Below are positions 19,081-27,314 of a stretch of 64,000 bases of DNA, one piece after another; the first letter of the stretch is position 1; each line of letters begins with the position of its first letter. Under the pieces are notes generated by a model. It worked only from the letters and a program-made list of their open reading frames with translations, did not search any database and was not told the DNA's origin. The stretch spans positions 310,001-374,000 of the forward strand of contig OY970177.1 in the NCBI GenBank assembly GCA_963707975.1, in the 5' to 3' direction. The position numbers and the translations under genes were made by a program. Source of the stretch: CAVVXX01 sp963707975 (GTDB lineage: Bacteria; Pseudomonadota; Alphaproteobacteria; Micropepsales; Micropepsaceae).

Positions 19081-19163
19081 CATGACCCAAAGCGGACAGT
19101 CTCTCTTTGGCAGAGGCTCGCGGTGCAACTTCACTGGAGCTGGACCACGCTCCCTCGGTCCCG

Positions 19164-20522
19164 TCATTTCAAGGCGTAGAGATAGCCGTCGTCGCTGCCG
19201 ACATAGATGACGCCGTCCACGATGGTAGGTGAGGAGAGTATCGCGCCAAAACTCATCATCTTCGCGACGCCGACCATCAAATCGTCATAGAAATTTCCCG
19301 GAAAGGCCGCGGCGTAGTTCGGAGTGCCATCTGGGCTGGTGAAAGTGGGGCCAATCTGTTGCGACGCTTCGGTCTCGAATGTCCAAGCCACACGGTGTGC
19401 ATTAAGATCGATCGCAATAAGCTTACCCTCATGCGATCCGATATACGCCATTTTCCCTGCGATGGCCGGTGAGGAGAACATCGGCCAATGCTTGAAACTC
19501 AATGTAAAACGCTCAGACCCAGTCTTTGCATCGACGGCATGGAAGAGCCCGCTATCCGATGTGGCGAAATAAACGTTCCCATTTCGCACCGCAGGGGACG
19601 AGATCACCCAGGATCCCTTGTTGTCGAAGGACCATATCAGCTTGCCGGTGCCAGCATCGAGTGCATAAAACTTCGAATCTCGACATCCAAAATAGACGAT
19701 ACCGTCGATGACCGCTGCGGATGACTGAATTCCAACTTGATTGAAGATGACGGGATCGACGCCCGTCTTAAAATGCCACTTTTCCGCCCCGGTTTTTCCA
19801 TCGAGGGCGTAGAAATTGCTGTCCCAACTGCCGATGAACACAGTTCCATTTGCAACGGCCGGCGAAGCGTGAACGACATCAAGGGTGTGGAATTTCCACC
19901 TCAGATCGCCCGTTGTAGCGTCCAGCGCGTAAACGTTTCCGTCGCCACTGCCAAAATAGACCGTGCCGTTCCAAAGCGCTGGAGAGGACAGAAAAAAGTC
20001 GAAAGGATCGGGCATTGTCTCTGTTTTCGGTTCCATCCCGTGGATGTGCTTCGCGGCAAATCTTCGTTCGCCTTCGCTCGCGAATTTCCATCTCAACTGA
20101 CCACTAGACGCATCGATGGCATAGAAGTTTCCATCGTAGCTACCGAAGAAGACAGTGCCGCCGGCCTCTGCGGGAGAGGACGTAATTCTCGCGCCGGTCG
20201 CGAACTTCCACTTCTGGGTACCGGTCGCGACATCGATGGCATAGAGATTTCCATCTGTGCTGCCAACATAGACGACGCCGGCGAAAATGGCGGGCGACGA
20301 AATGACTTGGCCTAGGGTATGAAACCTCCATTTCACGGCGGTGAATTTGCTAATACCCGGCCCGCCGTACAGGCCTGTGTGCTGTGGACCACCCCGAAAC
20401 ATCGTCCCATCACCGCAGAAAGCGGGTGAAGAAAACAAAAGCGCAACGATCGCCACAGGCGCGACCGTAAGACGCGAAATGCCATCAACAAAAGGACACA
20501 ACCTGATGAAAGTCTCCCACAT
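19164..20522 (-). CDS. PQQ-type beta-propeller repeat protein
   Basis: The 452-residue protein has an N-terminal hydrophobic export segment (about 17-37) and at least seven propeller blades. Each blade contains a pattern like SSPA, VYVGS, DGNLYALD and a Trp-Lys-Phe strand. The pattern is that of BamB and of PQQ-dependent dehydrogenases, but dehydrogenase metal-site residues are not obvious. The protein should be periplasmic or surface-exposed. Function is uncertain: scaffold or binding protein is more likely than enzyme. It starts the region to the right of the IS and has no operon partner. Confidence 0.75.
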   Translation of the reverse strand: MWETFIRLCPFVDGISRLTVAPVAIVALLFSSPAFCGDGTMFRGGPQHTGLYGGPGISKFTAVKWRFHTLGQVISSPAIFAGVVYVGSTDGNLYAIDVATGTQKWKFATGARITSSPAEAGGTVFFGSYDGNFYAIDASSGQLRWKFASEGERRFAAKHIHGMEPKTETMPDPFDFFLSSPALWNGTVYFGSGDGNVYALDATTGDLRWKFHTLDVVHASPAVANGTVFIGSWDSNFYALDGKTGAEKWHFKTGVDPVIFNQVGIQSSAAVIDGIVYFGCRDSKFYALDAGTGKLIWSFDNKGSWVISSPAVRNGNVYFATSDSGLFHAVDAKTGSERFTLSFKHWPMFSSPAIAGKMAYIGSHEGKLIAIDLNAHRVAWTFETEASQQIGPTFTSPDGTPNYAAAFPGNFYDDLMVGVAKMMSFGAILSSPTIVDGVIYVGSDDGYLYALK

Positions 20523-20824
20523 CCCTCTATGCCCTCATTTATCCCGCAATAAGCAGTCACCACAACGACAGAAACCCAATCAGTCAATACGTGCGACGTC
20601 CATATCGTCGACCGTCAAATTGTCGTGATCGTTTGCAATCGCTTTTGTCCTTACCGAAAACCCTGTCTGGCCGGATTCGCTGGAATCTGAGAGTCGCAGC
20701 ATTAGGGTGTCCGCTTCTAGCGCGAAGGAGATTTGTCGGCTTCTGACCCAAAACAGACACGCCCTAGTCTTTCGCTATTCTTTGGCCAACGTCTGTGAAA
20801 ATGAAGATTTTAGAACGGATAGTT
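20523..20824. other. Intergenic region with degenerate palindromes
   Basis: No gene is seen. At 20706-20761 there are two weakened half-copies of the palindrome (GTCCGCTTCT and TTCTGACCCAAAACAGACA). Confidence 0.5.
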
Positions 20825-22411
20825 TTATTTTTTTGTAAGGGTTTGAAGCGAATCCTTCGACGATTGTAAATCGGGATTGAGGGTGAGTGCTTTGCGGTAA
20901 CTTTCTTCCGCGTTGGCGTTATCGCCCACTGCGCGATATCCGTCGCCCAGATTGTCGAACGCGTTCGCCGATTGCGGATAAAGGGTTGCGAGAAACTGAA
21001 ATAATGTTAGCGCATCGCGGGCTTGCCCGCGCTCTTGCATGGAGTAGGCAATGAAGTTCCAATACTCCTGGGAAAAGCCATAGGCAGAGCCATAAGTTTT
21101 ACTCAACGCGGCATTTACTTGTTCCGCGCGATCAGAACCATCGTGATAGAGAGCGGCTATGACCGCTGTCGCCAGTGGCGTGCAATAATCCGGCCGTTCG
21201 GTGTTTGCAGAATACCGAAGCCACGCGCAAAGAGCGGGAGCGTAGGCCGCAACGCCCGTAGAGCTGCTTGTGAGCATGATAAAAGCAGCGCGTTTGCTTG
21301 GAATGGAGCGATACATCGCGTTCCATCCGACATCCGAGCCGTCATGGCCAACGAGCTTCTCGCCGTCCGCAAGCGTTTCGATGAAATAACCAAGGCCGAA
21401 GGTGCCGTTAGTCCCTGGCGCACTAGCCTTCATAAGCGGAAGATCGCCGGACTTCAGAACGCCATGCGTGCTGTCATTGGTATCTGCCAGGCCAAATTTC
21501 GAAAAATCGCCGATCGTTGTGTATAAGGCGGCACCTGCAAGGTTTGCATATCCGGCGCGCACAATAGGTGCCCCTGTTTCATCGAAATGAACCGCGACGC
21601 GGCCGGGCGTCAATTCGGGATTGCCGAAGAAACTGTGCGACATACCCAAGGGTTTGAATACCTGTTCCTGCATATAGCGGGCAAAAGGAAGTCCGCTGGC
21701 GTTCTCGATGGCGAGCTGCAACAACCCATAGGCGCCAGTTGAATATGCCCAGGATGTGCCCGGCTTGGCAGTGAAACGTAGCACAGGCTTGCCGGAGCGC
21801 AATTTTGCCGACAGCTCGTCAATCAATGGCGGGATTTGCTGCGGAGGCCAATAATCCTTGCCGCTGCGGTCGGATAACCCGGTGGTGTGGCTCAAGAGCT
21901 GGCGGATGGTCAGGGTAGATGTATCGAATAACAACTGATTGCGTTGTTCGGTACTCAGGTATTTGGAGAGCGGCTGATTCAGATCCATCTTCCCCAGATC
22001 GACCAGATGCATCACGCCCCAAGCAGTCACCATTTTTGAAATCGATGCGACCCCGAACACCGTATCGGCGGTTACCGGAATTCCTGGCGATGCTTCTCCG
22101 TAAGTTTGGAGAATTTTAACGTAGCCGTTCTCGACGATTGCGATGGCGGATCCTGGAATATGGTAGTCGCCCATTGCCCCAGGCAGCGAGGTTTTTAAAG
22201 CCTTTGCATAAGCTGGAATGCTGCGCGGATGTTCGTCACGAAGGAGCTGCATATGATCGCTGAAGGCATATGCTGGCGTGCAGATAACCATCGCCACTAA
22301 AGTGAGGGCAACAAATGGGTGCGCGAGAACAAAACGCGCTTTGCAGCGTCCAATCATTGACGCGACTTTTCCCCCTGAGAAAATATTGCGATTGAACTGC
22401 ATTGATTCCAA
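20825..22411 (-). CDS. Class C beta-lactamase-like serine hydrolase with TPR tail
   Basis: Residues 84-430 form a penicillin-binding/class C beta-lactamase-like domain. The nucleophile motif is SISK (Ser123, Lys126). The second motif is YST (223-225) where most relatives have YxN, and a GHDGSDVGW patch takes the place of KTG. Residues 455-528 hold tetratricopeptide repeats (NAFDNLGDGYRAVGD, then NAEESYRKALTLNP). An export signal ends at CTPAYA (about residue 49). The true start may be the ATG at 22357, which gives a normal signal length. It is probably a periplasmic esterase or peptidase rather than an antibiotic-resistance enzyme. Confidence 0.75.
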   Translation of the reverse strand: MESMQFNRNIFSGGKVASMIGRCKARFVLAHPFVALTLVAMVICTPAYAFSDHMQLLRDEHPRSIPAYAKALKTSLPGAMGDYHIPGSAIAIVENGYVKILQTYGEASPGIPVTADTVFGVASISKMVTAWGVMHLVDLGKMDLNQPLSKYLSTEQRNQLLFDTSTLTIRQLLSHTTGLSDRSGKDYWPPQQIPPLIDELSAKLRSGKPVLRFTAKPGTSWAYSTGAYGLLQLAIENASGLPFARYMQEQVFKPLGMSHSFFGNPELTPGRVAVHFDETGAPIVRAGYANLAGAALYTTIGDFSKFGLADTNDSTHGVLKSGDLPLMKASAPGTNGTFGLGYFIETLADGEKLVGHDGSDVGWNAMYRSIPSKRAAFIMLTSSSTGVAAYAPALCAWLRYSANTERPDYCTPLATAVIAALYHDGSDRAEQVNAALSKTYGSAYGFSQEYWNFIAYSMQERGQARDALTLFQFLATLYPQSANAFDNLGDGYRAVGDNANAEESYRKALTLNPDLQSSKDSLQTLTKK

Positions 22412-22523
22412 ATCAAAGGTTCCAGCAATTTTTCATAGCACTATAGAAGGAGACTAGCAGTCAAATTCCGGTGATGATGCCAACTCTTGGCCGCAACGAA
22501 CTGTTTCTCGTCTTTTCGCGAAC

Positions 22524-22554
22524 AATGTCCACTTTTGGCGAAAAGCAGACATTC
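22524..22554. repeat. Palindrome, TTGGCGA-loop type
   Basis: Arms read GTCCACTTTT and AAAAGCAGAC, with the loop GGCG. Confidence 0.7.
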
Positions 22555-22584
22555 GCGCTGCCATTCCAGGATTCGTGTGCCGAA

Positions 22585-22610
22585 GGTGTATTTGGCCGCA
22601 ACTACACTTT
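22585..22610. repeat. AGTG...CACT palindrome, copy 1
   Basis: GTGTATTTG, GCCG, then CAACTACAC; one arm base differs from the best copy at 33469. Confidence 0.6.
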
Positions 22611-22641
22611 CCATTCCGGGCGATATAACTGCCTTCGGCGC

Positions 22642-22669
22642 AGTCCGCTTATGACCCTTAACGGACATT
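22642..22669. repeat. Palindrome, ATGACCC-loop type
   Basis: AGTCCGCTT, ATGACCC, then TTAACGGACATT, with a weakened right arm. Confidence 0.6.
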
Positions 22670-22847
22670 GGACCCGCCAATACACTCCCCAATCATCTCC
22701 AATCTCCGGATCATCGGACGCTAACTCCGCGGAACCAAGACCCATTCGCAACTCGTCTGGATGACGCCCTAATGATGCAGTAGTCTAGCCATCCCGCTGG
22801 TACAAAAATCCTTTACGCCAGCTTCAACCCCACGACTCTCCAAGGCC

Positions 22848-23480
22848 ATGCATCTCGAGCCAGAACACCATCCCGAACCTCCTAAAACCGGCCACCGATG
22901 GTTCGATTTCACGATCACCATTTGCATTCTAATGGTATCGGTGACGTCTTTAATCATCGCCTATGTACATAGCCGGACGCTGGAGCGCATGGCCGACGCC
23001 AATGAGCGACTAGTGGAAGCGAATTCGTGGCCTTACCTTTCCTATTCGACCGGAAATCTCAATGGCAACGAAAATGCCATAAATATGAGCGTTGAAAACG
23101 ATGGCATCGGGCCCGCCAAGGTCGAGGCGGTCGAGTTGAAATGGAAAGGAGTAGCCTATCGCAACGGCATAGACTTCCTAAAAGCCTGCTGTGGCTTTGA
23201 CCACAAACAAGGCGACGGGTTGCAATTCAGCCTGCTGCAAGGGCGCGTGCTTCGCGCTGGCGAACGCGAGAATATCCTGTATGTTCCGCGCACGGGGGCA
23301 AATGAAACGGCTTGGCAGGCGCTGAACCATGACCGCATAAGTGAGGATCTGAACATCGATGTCTGTTATTGCTCGGTGTTCGACGATTGCTGGAGCGAAG
23401 ATGTCGTGGCTCTGTCGCTGAAGCCGAGGCCCGTGAGCCAATGCTTGACACCCGCGGTTCCATTCACTGTACCGAAATAA
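22848..23480 (+). CDS. Membrane-anchored hypothetical protein
   Basis: The 210-residue protein has one helix at about 22-42 preceded by His/Pro-rich residues, then a short amphipathic stretch (LERMADANERLVEANSW) and a periplasmic-looking beta domain with several Cys (ACCGFDH, VCYCSVFDDCW). The layout is that of a widespread proteobacterial family of unknown function with an N-terminal anchor and an Ig-like domain. It stands alone and is followed by the palindrome and a 3' element. Confidence 0.65.
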   Translation: MHLEPEHHPEPPKTGHRWFDFTITICILMVSVTSLIIAYVHSRTLERMADANERLVEANSWPYLSYSTGNLNGNENAINMSVENDGIGPAKVEAVELKWKGVAYRNGIDFLKACCGFDHKQGDGLQFSLLQGRVLRAGERENILYVPRTGANETAWQALNHDRISEDLNIDVCYCSVFDDCWSEDVVALSLKPRPVSQCLTPAVPFTVPK

Positions 23481-23543
23481 AACTCGCCAGTTGGCATGAC
23501 GTGAGGTATTTTTTGTAACAGAGGGATAGAGCGTATCGCGCTG

Positions 23544-23575
23544 GAATGTCCGCTTTTGGCCAAAAGCAGACATTT
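23544..23575. repeat. Palindrome, TTGGCCA-loop type
   Basis: AATGTCCGCTTTTGG and CCAAAAGCAGACATT form a near-perfect inverted repeat. It lies between two convergent genes. Confidence 0.8.
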
Positions 23576-23577
23576 GC

Positions 23578-23640
23578 CCTCCCAAGCCATTCCCTCTATC
23601 CGCTCAGGACAGACAAGTCGGTCAAGGCCAGGAGTGGTGG
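23578..23640 (-). repeat. 3' element, copy 1
   Basis: Read on the minus strand it follows directly on the TAG of the carbonic-anhydrase-like gene and contains GGATAGAGGGAATGGCTTGG, then runs into the palindrome. Confidence 0.7.
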
Positions 23641-24159
23641 CTAGATTATCTTCTCCACTGTTCCATCGAGCGCCATCAGGTAGAATTCTGAGCCGAGGGC
23701 AGGCTGCTTCTGTGTCAGCGCGGTTTTCAACTGCATCATCACGGCCTTGTGCTGCGCGGTTTCGGCATCATGGGCAGCTGCGAAGTCTTTGCCAAACGCC
23801 ACCTTGTAGGCACCGCAATCACGATGATCGAGCACGATCACTTTCTTGATGTGATGTAGACTCTTAGCAATCTTCACATGATCCCAGAATGCTGCGTTCG
23901 AAGAAGGGAACTCGGGCGACATGGCGCCAAGCGCAGCACCTGCAAGCGCCAACTCATCGTACTGGGCTTTCAGATGCAAATTGCCATCGAAGAACTTCAC
24001 GGTCGCGTCCACTAGCCGATAATCAATGCAACTGAGTCCAAGTGCTTCCGCGGTGCCCGATGCGCGAGAAATTAGCGGGAACACGCTAAGGCCCACCACC
24101 GAGGCTGCCATGAACCCAAAGTTCCGTCGGCTCAACCCATGCTCAGGTAATCCACTCAT
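23641..24159 (-). CDS. Exported beta-carbonic-anhydrase-like protein
   Basis: The 172-residue protein has a twin-arginine signal (SRRNFGFM at 10-17, then a hydrophobic run to about 33). The carbonic-anhydrase-like core follows: SCIDYR (43-48, Cys44, Asp46, Arg48) and LDHRDCGAY (110-118, His112 and Cys115). These match the zinc ligands and the Asp-Arg dyad of beta-type enzymes, but the protein is short and spacing differs from classical members, so activity is not assured. ATG 24159 is chosen for the GGAGG six bases upstream; longer frames run into a palindrome. Confidence 0.75.
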   Translation of the reverse strand: MSGLPEHGLSRRNFGFMAASVVGLSVFPLISRASGTAEALGLSCIDYRLVDATVKFFDGNLHLKAQYDELALAGAALGAMSPEFPSSNAAFWDHVKIAKSLHHIKKVIVLDHRDCGAYKVAFGKDFAAAHDAETAQHKAVMMQLKTALTQKQPALGSEFYLMALDGTVEKII

Positions 24160-24276
24160 CCAGCCCTCCACAGACATCAATTTCAACAGCATAGACCGAT
24201 ATGTTGTCTGCGTCCTCAATTCCAAACAGCCCATTGGATTGTTTGTGTCAGCACAAGAGACAGCCCCGTCCACCGG

Positions 24277-24308
24277 TATGTCCGCTTTTTGGCGAAAAGC
24301 GGACATTC
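24277..24308. repeat. Palindrome, TTTGGCGA-loop type
   Basis: ATGTCCGCTTTTT and GAAAAGCGGACAT flank GGC. It lies upstream of the carbonic-anhydrase-like gene and creates a misleading in-frame ATG extension there. Confidence 0.8.
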
Positions 24309-24334
24309 CAGCAACTGCAACCTCACGTGACCAG

Positions 24335-24360
24335 AAAGTGTATTTGTAGCGTTTTGCACT
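24335..24360. repeat. AGTG...CACT palindrome, variant copy
   Basis: AAAGTGTATTTG, TAGC, GTTTTGCACT matches 27718-27743 at 24 of 26 positions. Confidence 0.5.
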
Positions 24361-24483
24361 TTTGGCGGTCACTCTTTGAGTTTATTCAGCTCATTTTCAA
24401 GCACGAACACATCCCGCCACGGCACTTGCATGTAACGATCACATTGTTAGGTTGGGGTATCCCTCATCGGAGATATAACGAGA

Positions 24484-24669
24484 ATGGCGAAGAGAGCAAA
24501 GAAGTGGATCAAGCGGCGTAAATGGACCAAGGCGAACTTGCGGGAACTGAAGGCCCACTCACGCTCTAAAACACCAGTAATGAAGATTTCAAAACTAACA
24601 AAACGAACCGTCGGCGCTTTGCGTCAAAAGGCTTTCCAAATGGGCTTGCGGCTTGGCCATCGGCGATAG
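24484..24669 (+). CDS. Small basic conserved protein
   Basis: The 61-residue protein is very rich in Lys and Arg. It has a compact C-terminal motif KISKLTKRTVGALRQKAFQM that looks like a helix-turn-helix of the kind seen in many small alphaproteobacterial proteins. No membrane segment is present, and nucleic-acid binding is likely from charge and fold. A CGGAG lies upstream of ATG 24484. Confidence 0.7.
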   Translation: MAKRAKKWIKRRKWTKANLRELKAHSRSKTPVMKISKLTKRTVGALRQKAFQMGLRLGHRR

Positions 24670-24693
24670 TTTCAATGGCCGTGCAAGCGCCAT

Positions 24694-24728
24694 CACTGCT
24701 CGCCATTGGGAGATTGGTGATAGTGTGA
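24694..24728 (+). promoter_or_regulatory. 5' element, copy 1
   Basis: CACTGCTCGCCATTGGG followed by AGATTGGTGATAGTGTGA. It lies 125 bases before the secreted-protein ATG. Confidence 0.65.
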
Positions 24729-24853
24729 AATAAACTGGCGTACTTGCCATATTGCTTTGTAGGCCAATGGATCGAGTATCAGGATCACCGAGGTTCCATT
24801 ACCCACCGTAATGGAGTAAAGTAGCCCGCCTTATCCAAACGGGGGACACCAAC

Positions 24854-25141
24854 ATGCGTCTACTAGTTATTGCAACAAGTGCTGTTCTTCTCGCCTTACC
24901 AGCACTTGCGGCGGGTGACACGGGAGTTGGCAAGGGGTCGCCACCTGCGCCAGCGACCACCGCTGCGCCCGCAGGGAATGCCGAACCTGCAGCCAATTCA
25001 GGAGCAGTAGATAAGAGCGAACCGGCAACTATGGCAACGCATCACCATCATGCAAAGCGCCATGGGAAGCGCGAGTCCAAGGCGGAAGAAGAGCGTGAAG
25101 CAACCGCCAAGCTCAACGAGCAGCAATTGCAAGGCCATTGA
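24854..25141 (+). CDS. Small His-rich secreted protein (left copy)
   Basis: The 95-residue product has a clean signal peptide (1-20, ending ALAA), an Ala/Pro-rich low-complexity middle and a charged C-terminus with HHHH followed by KRHGKRESKAEEEREA. The mature protein should be a small, disordered, possibly metal-binding periplasmic protein. Its translation is identical to that of the inverted copy at 36010. No known family. Confidence 0.75.
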   Translation: MRLLVIATSAVLLALPALAAGDTGVGKGSPPAPATTAAPAGNAEPAANSGAVDKSEPATMATHHHHAKRHGKRESKAEEEREATAKLNEQQLQGH

Positions 25142-25287
25142 GCGATAAGTTCCGATTATCGATTTGAGACCGCTCCCAGCGTCCTTTTCGTGCGGTTGTA
25201 TATAGATTCATACGAACGTCTGTGCGGCATCGAACTGCAGGGCGGACCCAAAGTTTTTGTCGTGGCGCGACCCACTTGCCACCCATG

Positions 25288-25322
25288 CACTGCTCGCTCT
25301 CGGCAGATTGGTGATAGGGTGA
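25288..25322 (+). promoter_or_regulatory. 5' element, copy 2
   Basis: CACTGCTCGCTCTCGG then CAGATTGGTGATAGGGTGA. It ends 22 bases before the ATG at 25345. Confidence 0.7.
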
Positions 25323-25344
25323 CGGCATCGAAGGGGAGCGTTTG

Positions 25345-25764
25345 ATGCCCGCTCGCTTAGGACAGGTTCTCTGCGTGTCGGTGGCCGCGATGCTGACGAT
25401 GGCAGCGCAAACCAAGCCCCCCGTGATGGTCGAAATGCGTTTGGTGGCGGATGGCTCAGTGCAGGTGGACGGAAAGAGCTATTCCAATCTCAACGAGTTG
25501 GAATTGAAATTGTTGGAACTATCACATCGTATGCCGAAACCTTCATTGTTGGTGCGCTTCCCCAATGTCCCGTACCCCTACCAACACGGATATGGGATCG
25601 TTGCGCTGATACATAGTTCCGGTCTTGATACCAGCGTAGACATATGGCCTGTGGTTTTGCCTCCCTATGCCGATCCCGCTGAAAACGCAGAGATCGAAAA
25701 AGAATTTCAGAAATTCCATGAAAAGAAAATTCAGCACGCCCGTAAGCACGGCTCAGGACACTGA
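25345..25764 (+). CDS. Secreted protein with ExbD/TolR-like periplasmic fold
   Basis: The 139-residue protein has a signal peptide or anchor (to about residue 20). The following domain, VEMRLVADGSVQVDGKSYSN and then KPSLLVRF, resembles the periplasmic part of ExbD/TolR (a strand, a helix with LELKLLEL, and a strand). The usual N-terminal membrane Asp is absent, so it is not a functional ExbD. A His/Lys-rich tail ends the protein. AAGGGGAG precedes the ATG. Confidence 0.6.
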   Translation: MPARLGQVLCVSVAAMLTMAAQTKPPVMVEMRLVADGSVQVDGKSYSNLNELELKLLELSHRMPKPSLLVRFPNVPYPYQHGYGIVALIHSSGLDTSVDIWPVVLPPYADPAENAEIEKEFQKFHEKKIQHARKHGSGH

Positions 25765-25898
25765 GCGGCGAATTAGGACAGCGCCCGAGCGGATAGTCGT
25801 TCCTCTTCAATACGATCGCTTTTCCGCTGCCTGTCTAACCACGAAACCACCCACCAACATAACGTGGCCATGGTCGGCTTGGGGCGGACATTTGCCCC

Positions 25899-26495
25899 CT
25901 ACAGTGGTAGCCAATCGCGCTCCCTTGAATACGAAAGATAGCCCACATTCGCACCTGCCCTTAGACCCAAGCCGGTACGCATAGGGGCAAGAATGATGTC
26001 GCCGTTCTGCTGATAGTTCACGCCGATACCTGCCACGAAATAGAAGATTCCTTCTATACCCGGGAAACGCTGATAGATCGCATCCGTGCCAGGAAGGTTG
26101 TAGACAAGGGTGAAGCATTTGGAGCCATTGCCACCAACATCGAAGCCCAACGACGGGCCCTGCCAATAGACGGTTACGGGAGCTTGACCCTTACGATACA
26201 GAAGGCCCTTGCCGTAGCGTAGGCCAAAAATAACCGCCCCCGAACCTTCTTCGCCTGCGATATAGGCATTTGGTTTGCCAAAGCGCGCAAAGATTCCTTG
26301 CACAGCCTTTGCGGTGTCCTTTGTCGTCATTTGAAAGAAATTCGAAACATCCCGAACGATTTCGCCCTCTTCGTAGGGAGCGCCATTTTCGCCACCATTC
26401 GTCTGATTGCGTTCTTGGGCGACACCAGGCGTCACGCTAGCAACGATCATTGCGGCAGCGGCAACTATGGCCCGCACCAAATGTCTTTTCAGCAT
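25899..26495 (-). CDS. eipA: EipA/DUF1134 envelope protein
   Basis: The 198-residue protein has a signal peptide (ending TPGVAQ at about 26) and the DUF1134 core, with FGLRYGKGLLYRKG, VYWQGPSLGFDVGGNG and LPGTDAIYQRFPGIEG. EipA is a conserved alphaproteobacterial periplasmic protein needed for envelope integrity in Brucella. Length and domain order are normal. It stands alone with a GGAGA ribosome site upstream. Confidence 0.85.
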   Translation of the reverse strand: MLKRHLVRAIVAAAAMIVASVTPGVAQERNQTNGGENGAPYEEGEIVRDVSNFFQMTTKDTAKAVQGIFARFGKPNAYIAGEEGSGAVIFGLRYGKGLLYRKGQAPVTVYWQGPSLGFDVGGNGSKCFTLVYNLPGTDAIYQRFPGIEGIFYFVAGIGVNYQQNGDIILAPMRTGLGLRAGANVGYLSYSRERDWLPL

Positions 26496-26955
26496 GGAGA
26501 TCTCCTCTTTTCAGGCGATTACCTGTGACCACGAAGTTTGAGAATCGTAGCACAGGCGGTGCCAATGAAGCGCGTGAACGCGATTGTAGTTCCACTGTTA
26601 CCCTTCCCGCAGCCACTGTGATTCGCACTCGGCACGAACCCTTTTTTGTTGGGCCGAAGTACGAAAAAATTCGAGCACCAAATCGCGAGGGTATGCTTGG
26701 GGAGAGAAGCCACAACGGAGTTAGACATGGATGCGTCCCCGCTTGTGGTTTTGGCCTTGGAACAGAAGGCAAAATTTATGAGGATTCAAACTGTACCACT
26801 ACCCAATTATTTGGTCGGTTGACAGCCACGGCAAAATCACACACGTCGTGTGCAGTTTCAGTGCCAGTCAGGTGTAAAAACCCAAAATGCCCTGCTCACC
26901 GCCCGCCCTTGAAAGATCGGTGATAGGGTGAGGTAATAAGAACACGACAATTGCG
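26496..26955. other. Intergenic region, no gene supported
   Basis: It lies between the diverging eipA gene and a small membrane-protein gene. Apart from the 5' element near its right end I see nothing in it. Confidence 0.5.
26897..26931 (+). promoter_or_regulatory. 5' element, copy 3
   Basis: CACCGCCCGCCCTTGAAA then GATCGGTGATAGGGTGA; 24 bases before ATG 26956. Confidence 0.65.
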
Positions 26956-27114
26956 ATGGGTGCCGTGAAAATAAGAGATCCAGCGTTTCGTTGGACGTTT
27001 ATTGCGTTTATCGCAGTTTTGGCAGTTCTGACTTTCCTGAGAGGCGCGCGGTTTGCGTTTCCGTCACACAGAACGCATCAAATTCACTCAGAAGCGCAGC
27101 ACTGGCCGAATTAG
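26956..27114 (+). CDS. Small single-helix membrane protein
   Basis: A 52-codon gene: a charged N-terminus, one helix (WTFIAFIAVLAVLTFL) and a His-rich tail ending in HWPN. It is supported by its position right behind a 5' element, as for other small membrane genes here. No ribosome site is obvious. Confidence 0.5.
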   Translation: MGAVKIRDPAFRWTFIAFIAVLAVLTFLRGARFAFPSHRTHQIHSEAQHWPN

Positions 27115-27132
27115 GACCTAGCTCAAATCCGA

Positions 27133-27167
27133 TGTCCCCCGCCATTGGGAGATTTGTGATAAGGTGA
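27133..27167 (+). promoter_or_regulatory. 5' element, copy 4
   Basis: TGTCCCCCGCCATTGGGA then GATTTGTGATAAGGTGA. It lies 147 bases before ATG 27315; a 24-codon frame at 27194 lies between. Confidence 0.6.
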
Positions 27168-27314
27168 GAGGCCTTAAAAAAAGCTGTTTAAATGGGTGTC
27201 CCATTCGACAGTGAACCCGGAGGTAGCCAAGAACTGTCGCGTGCGAATCGCAAAGGTCATCGCTAAATCACTTCAGAGCATGCGCGAATAACCCGACGTA
27301 GGGGAGCTTTTGGC

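Larger units (their letters stand above)
17706..19084 (+). mobile_element. IS110-family (IS1111-like) insertion sequence
   Basis: The element is about 1.38 kb. It has 13-bp inverted repeats near its ends, TGTGGACGGCGCC (17712-17724) and its complement (19068-19080), one transposase gene and a 242-bp non-coding right end. Its flanks are the two halves of the genomic palindrome: AGTCCGCTTTTGA on the left (from 17696) and TGACCCAAAGCGGACA on the right (to 19098). Joining them rebuilds a normal copy of that repeat. End positions are uncertain by about 4 bases. Subterminal inverted repeats and a long 3' non-coding end are features of the IS1111 group. Confidence 0.85.
22412..22847. other. Repeat-rich intergenic region
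   Basis: It carries two palindrome copies and one copy of the AGTG...CACT repeat, listed separately. Open frames here arise from these repeats and are not genes. Confidence 0.6.
24694..25322 (+). repeat. Left copy of 629-bp inverted duplication
   Basis: The unit is a 5' element, a 95-codon secreted-protein gene and a second 5' element. It recurs at 35829-36456 in inverted orientation with only a few differences, and both ends coincide exactly with the 5' element. Here the right-hand element still has its own gene (25345); in the other copy it has none, so this copy is probably the original. Confidence 0.85.

Noticed and set aside
22524..24308. Possible CRISPR array from repeated palindromes
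   Set aside because: Spacing is irregular, the copies vary and they lie between unrelated genes; no cas genes are present.
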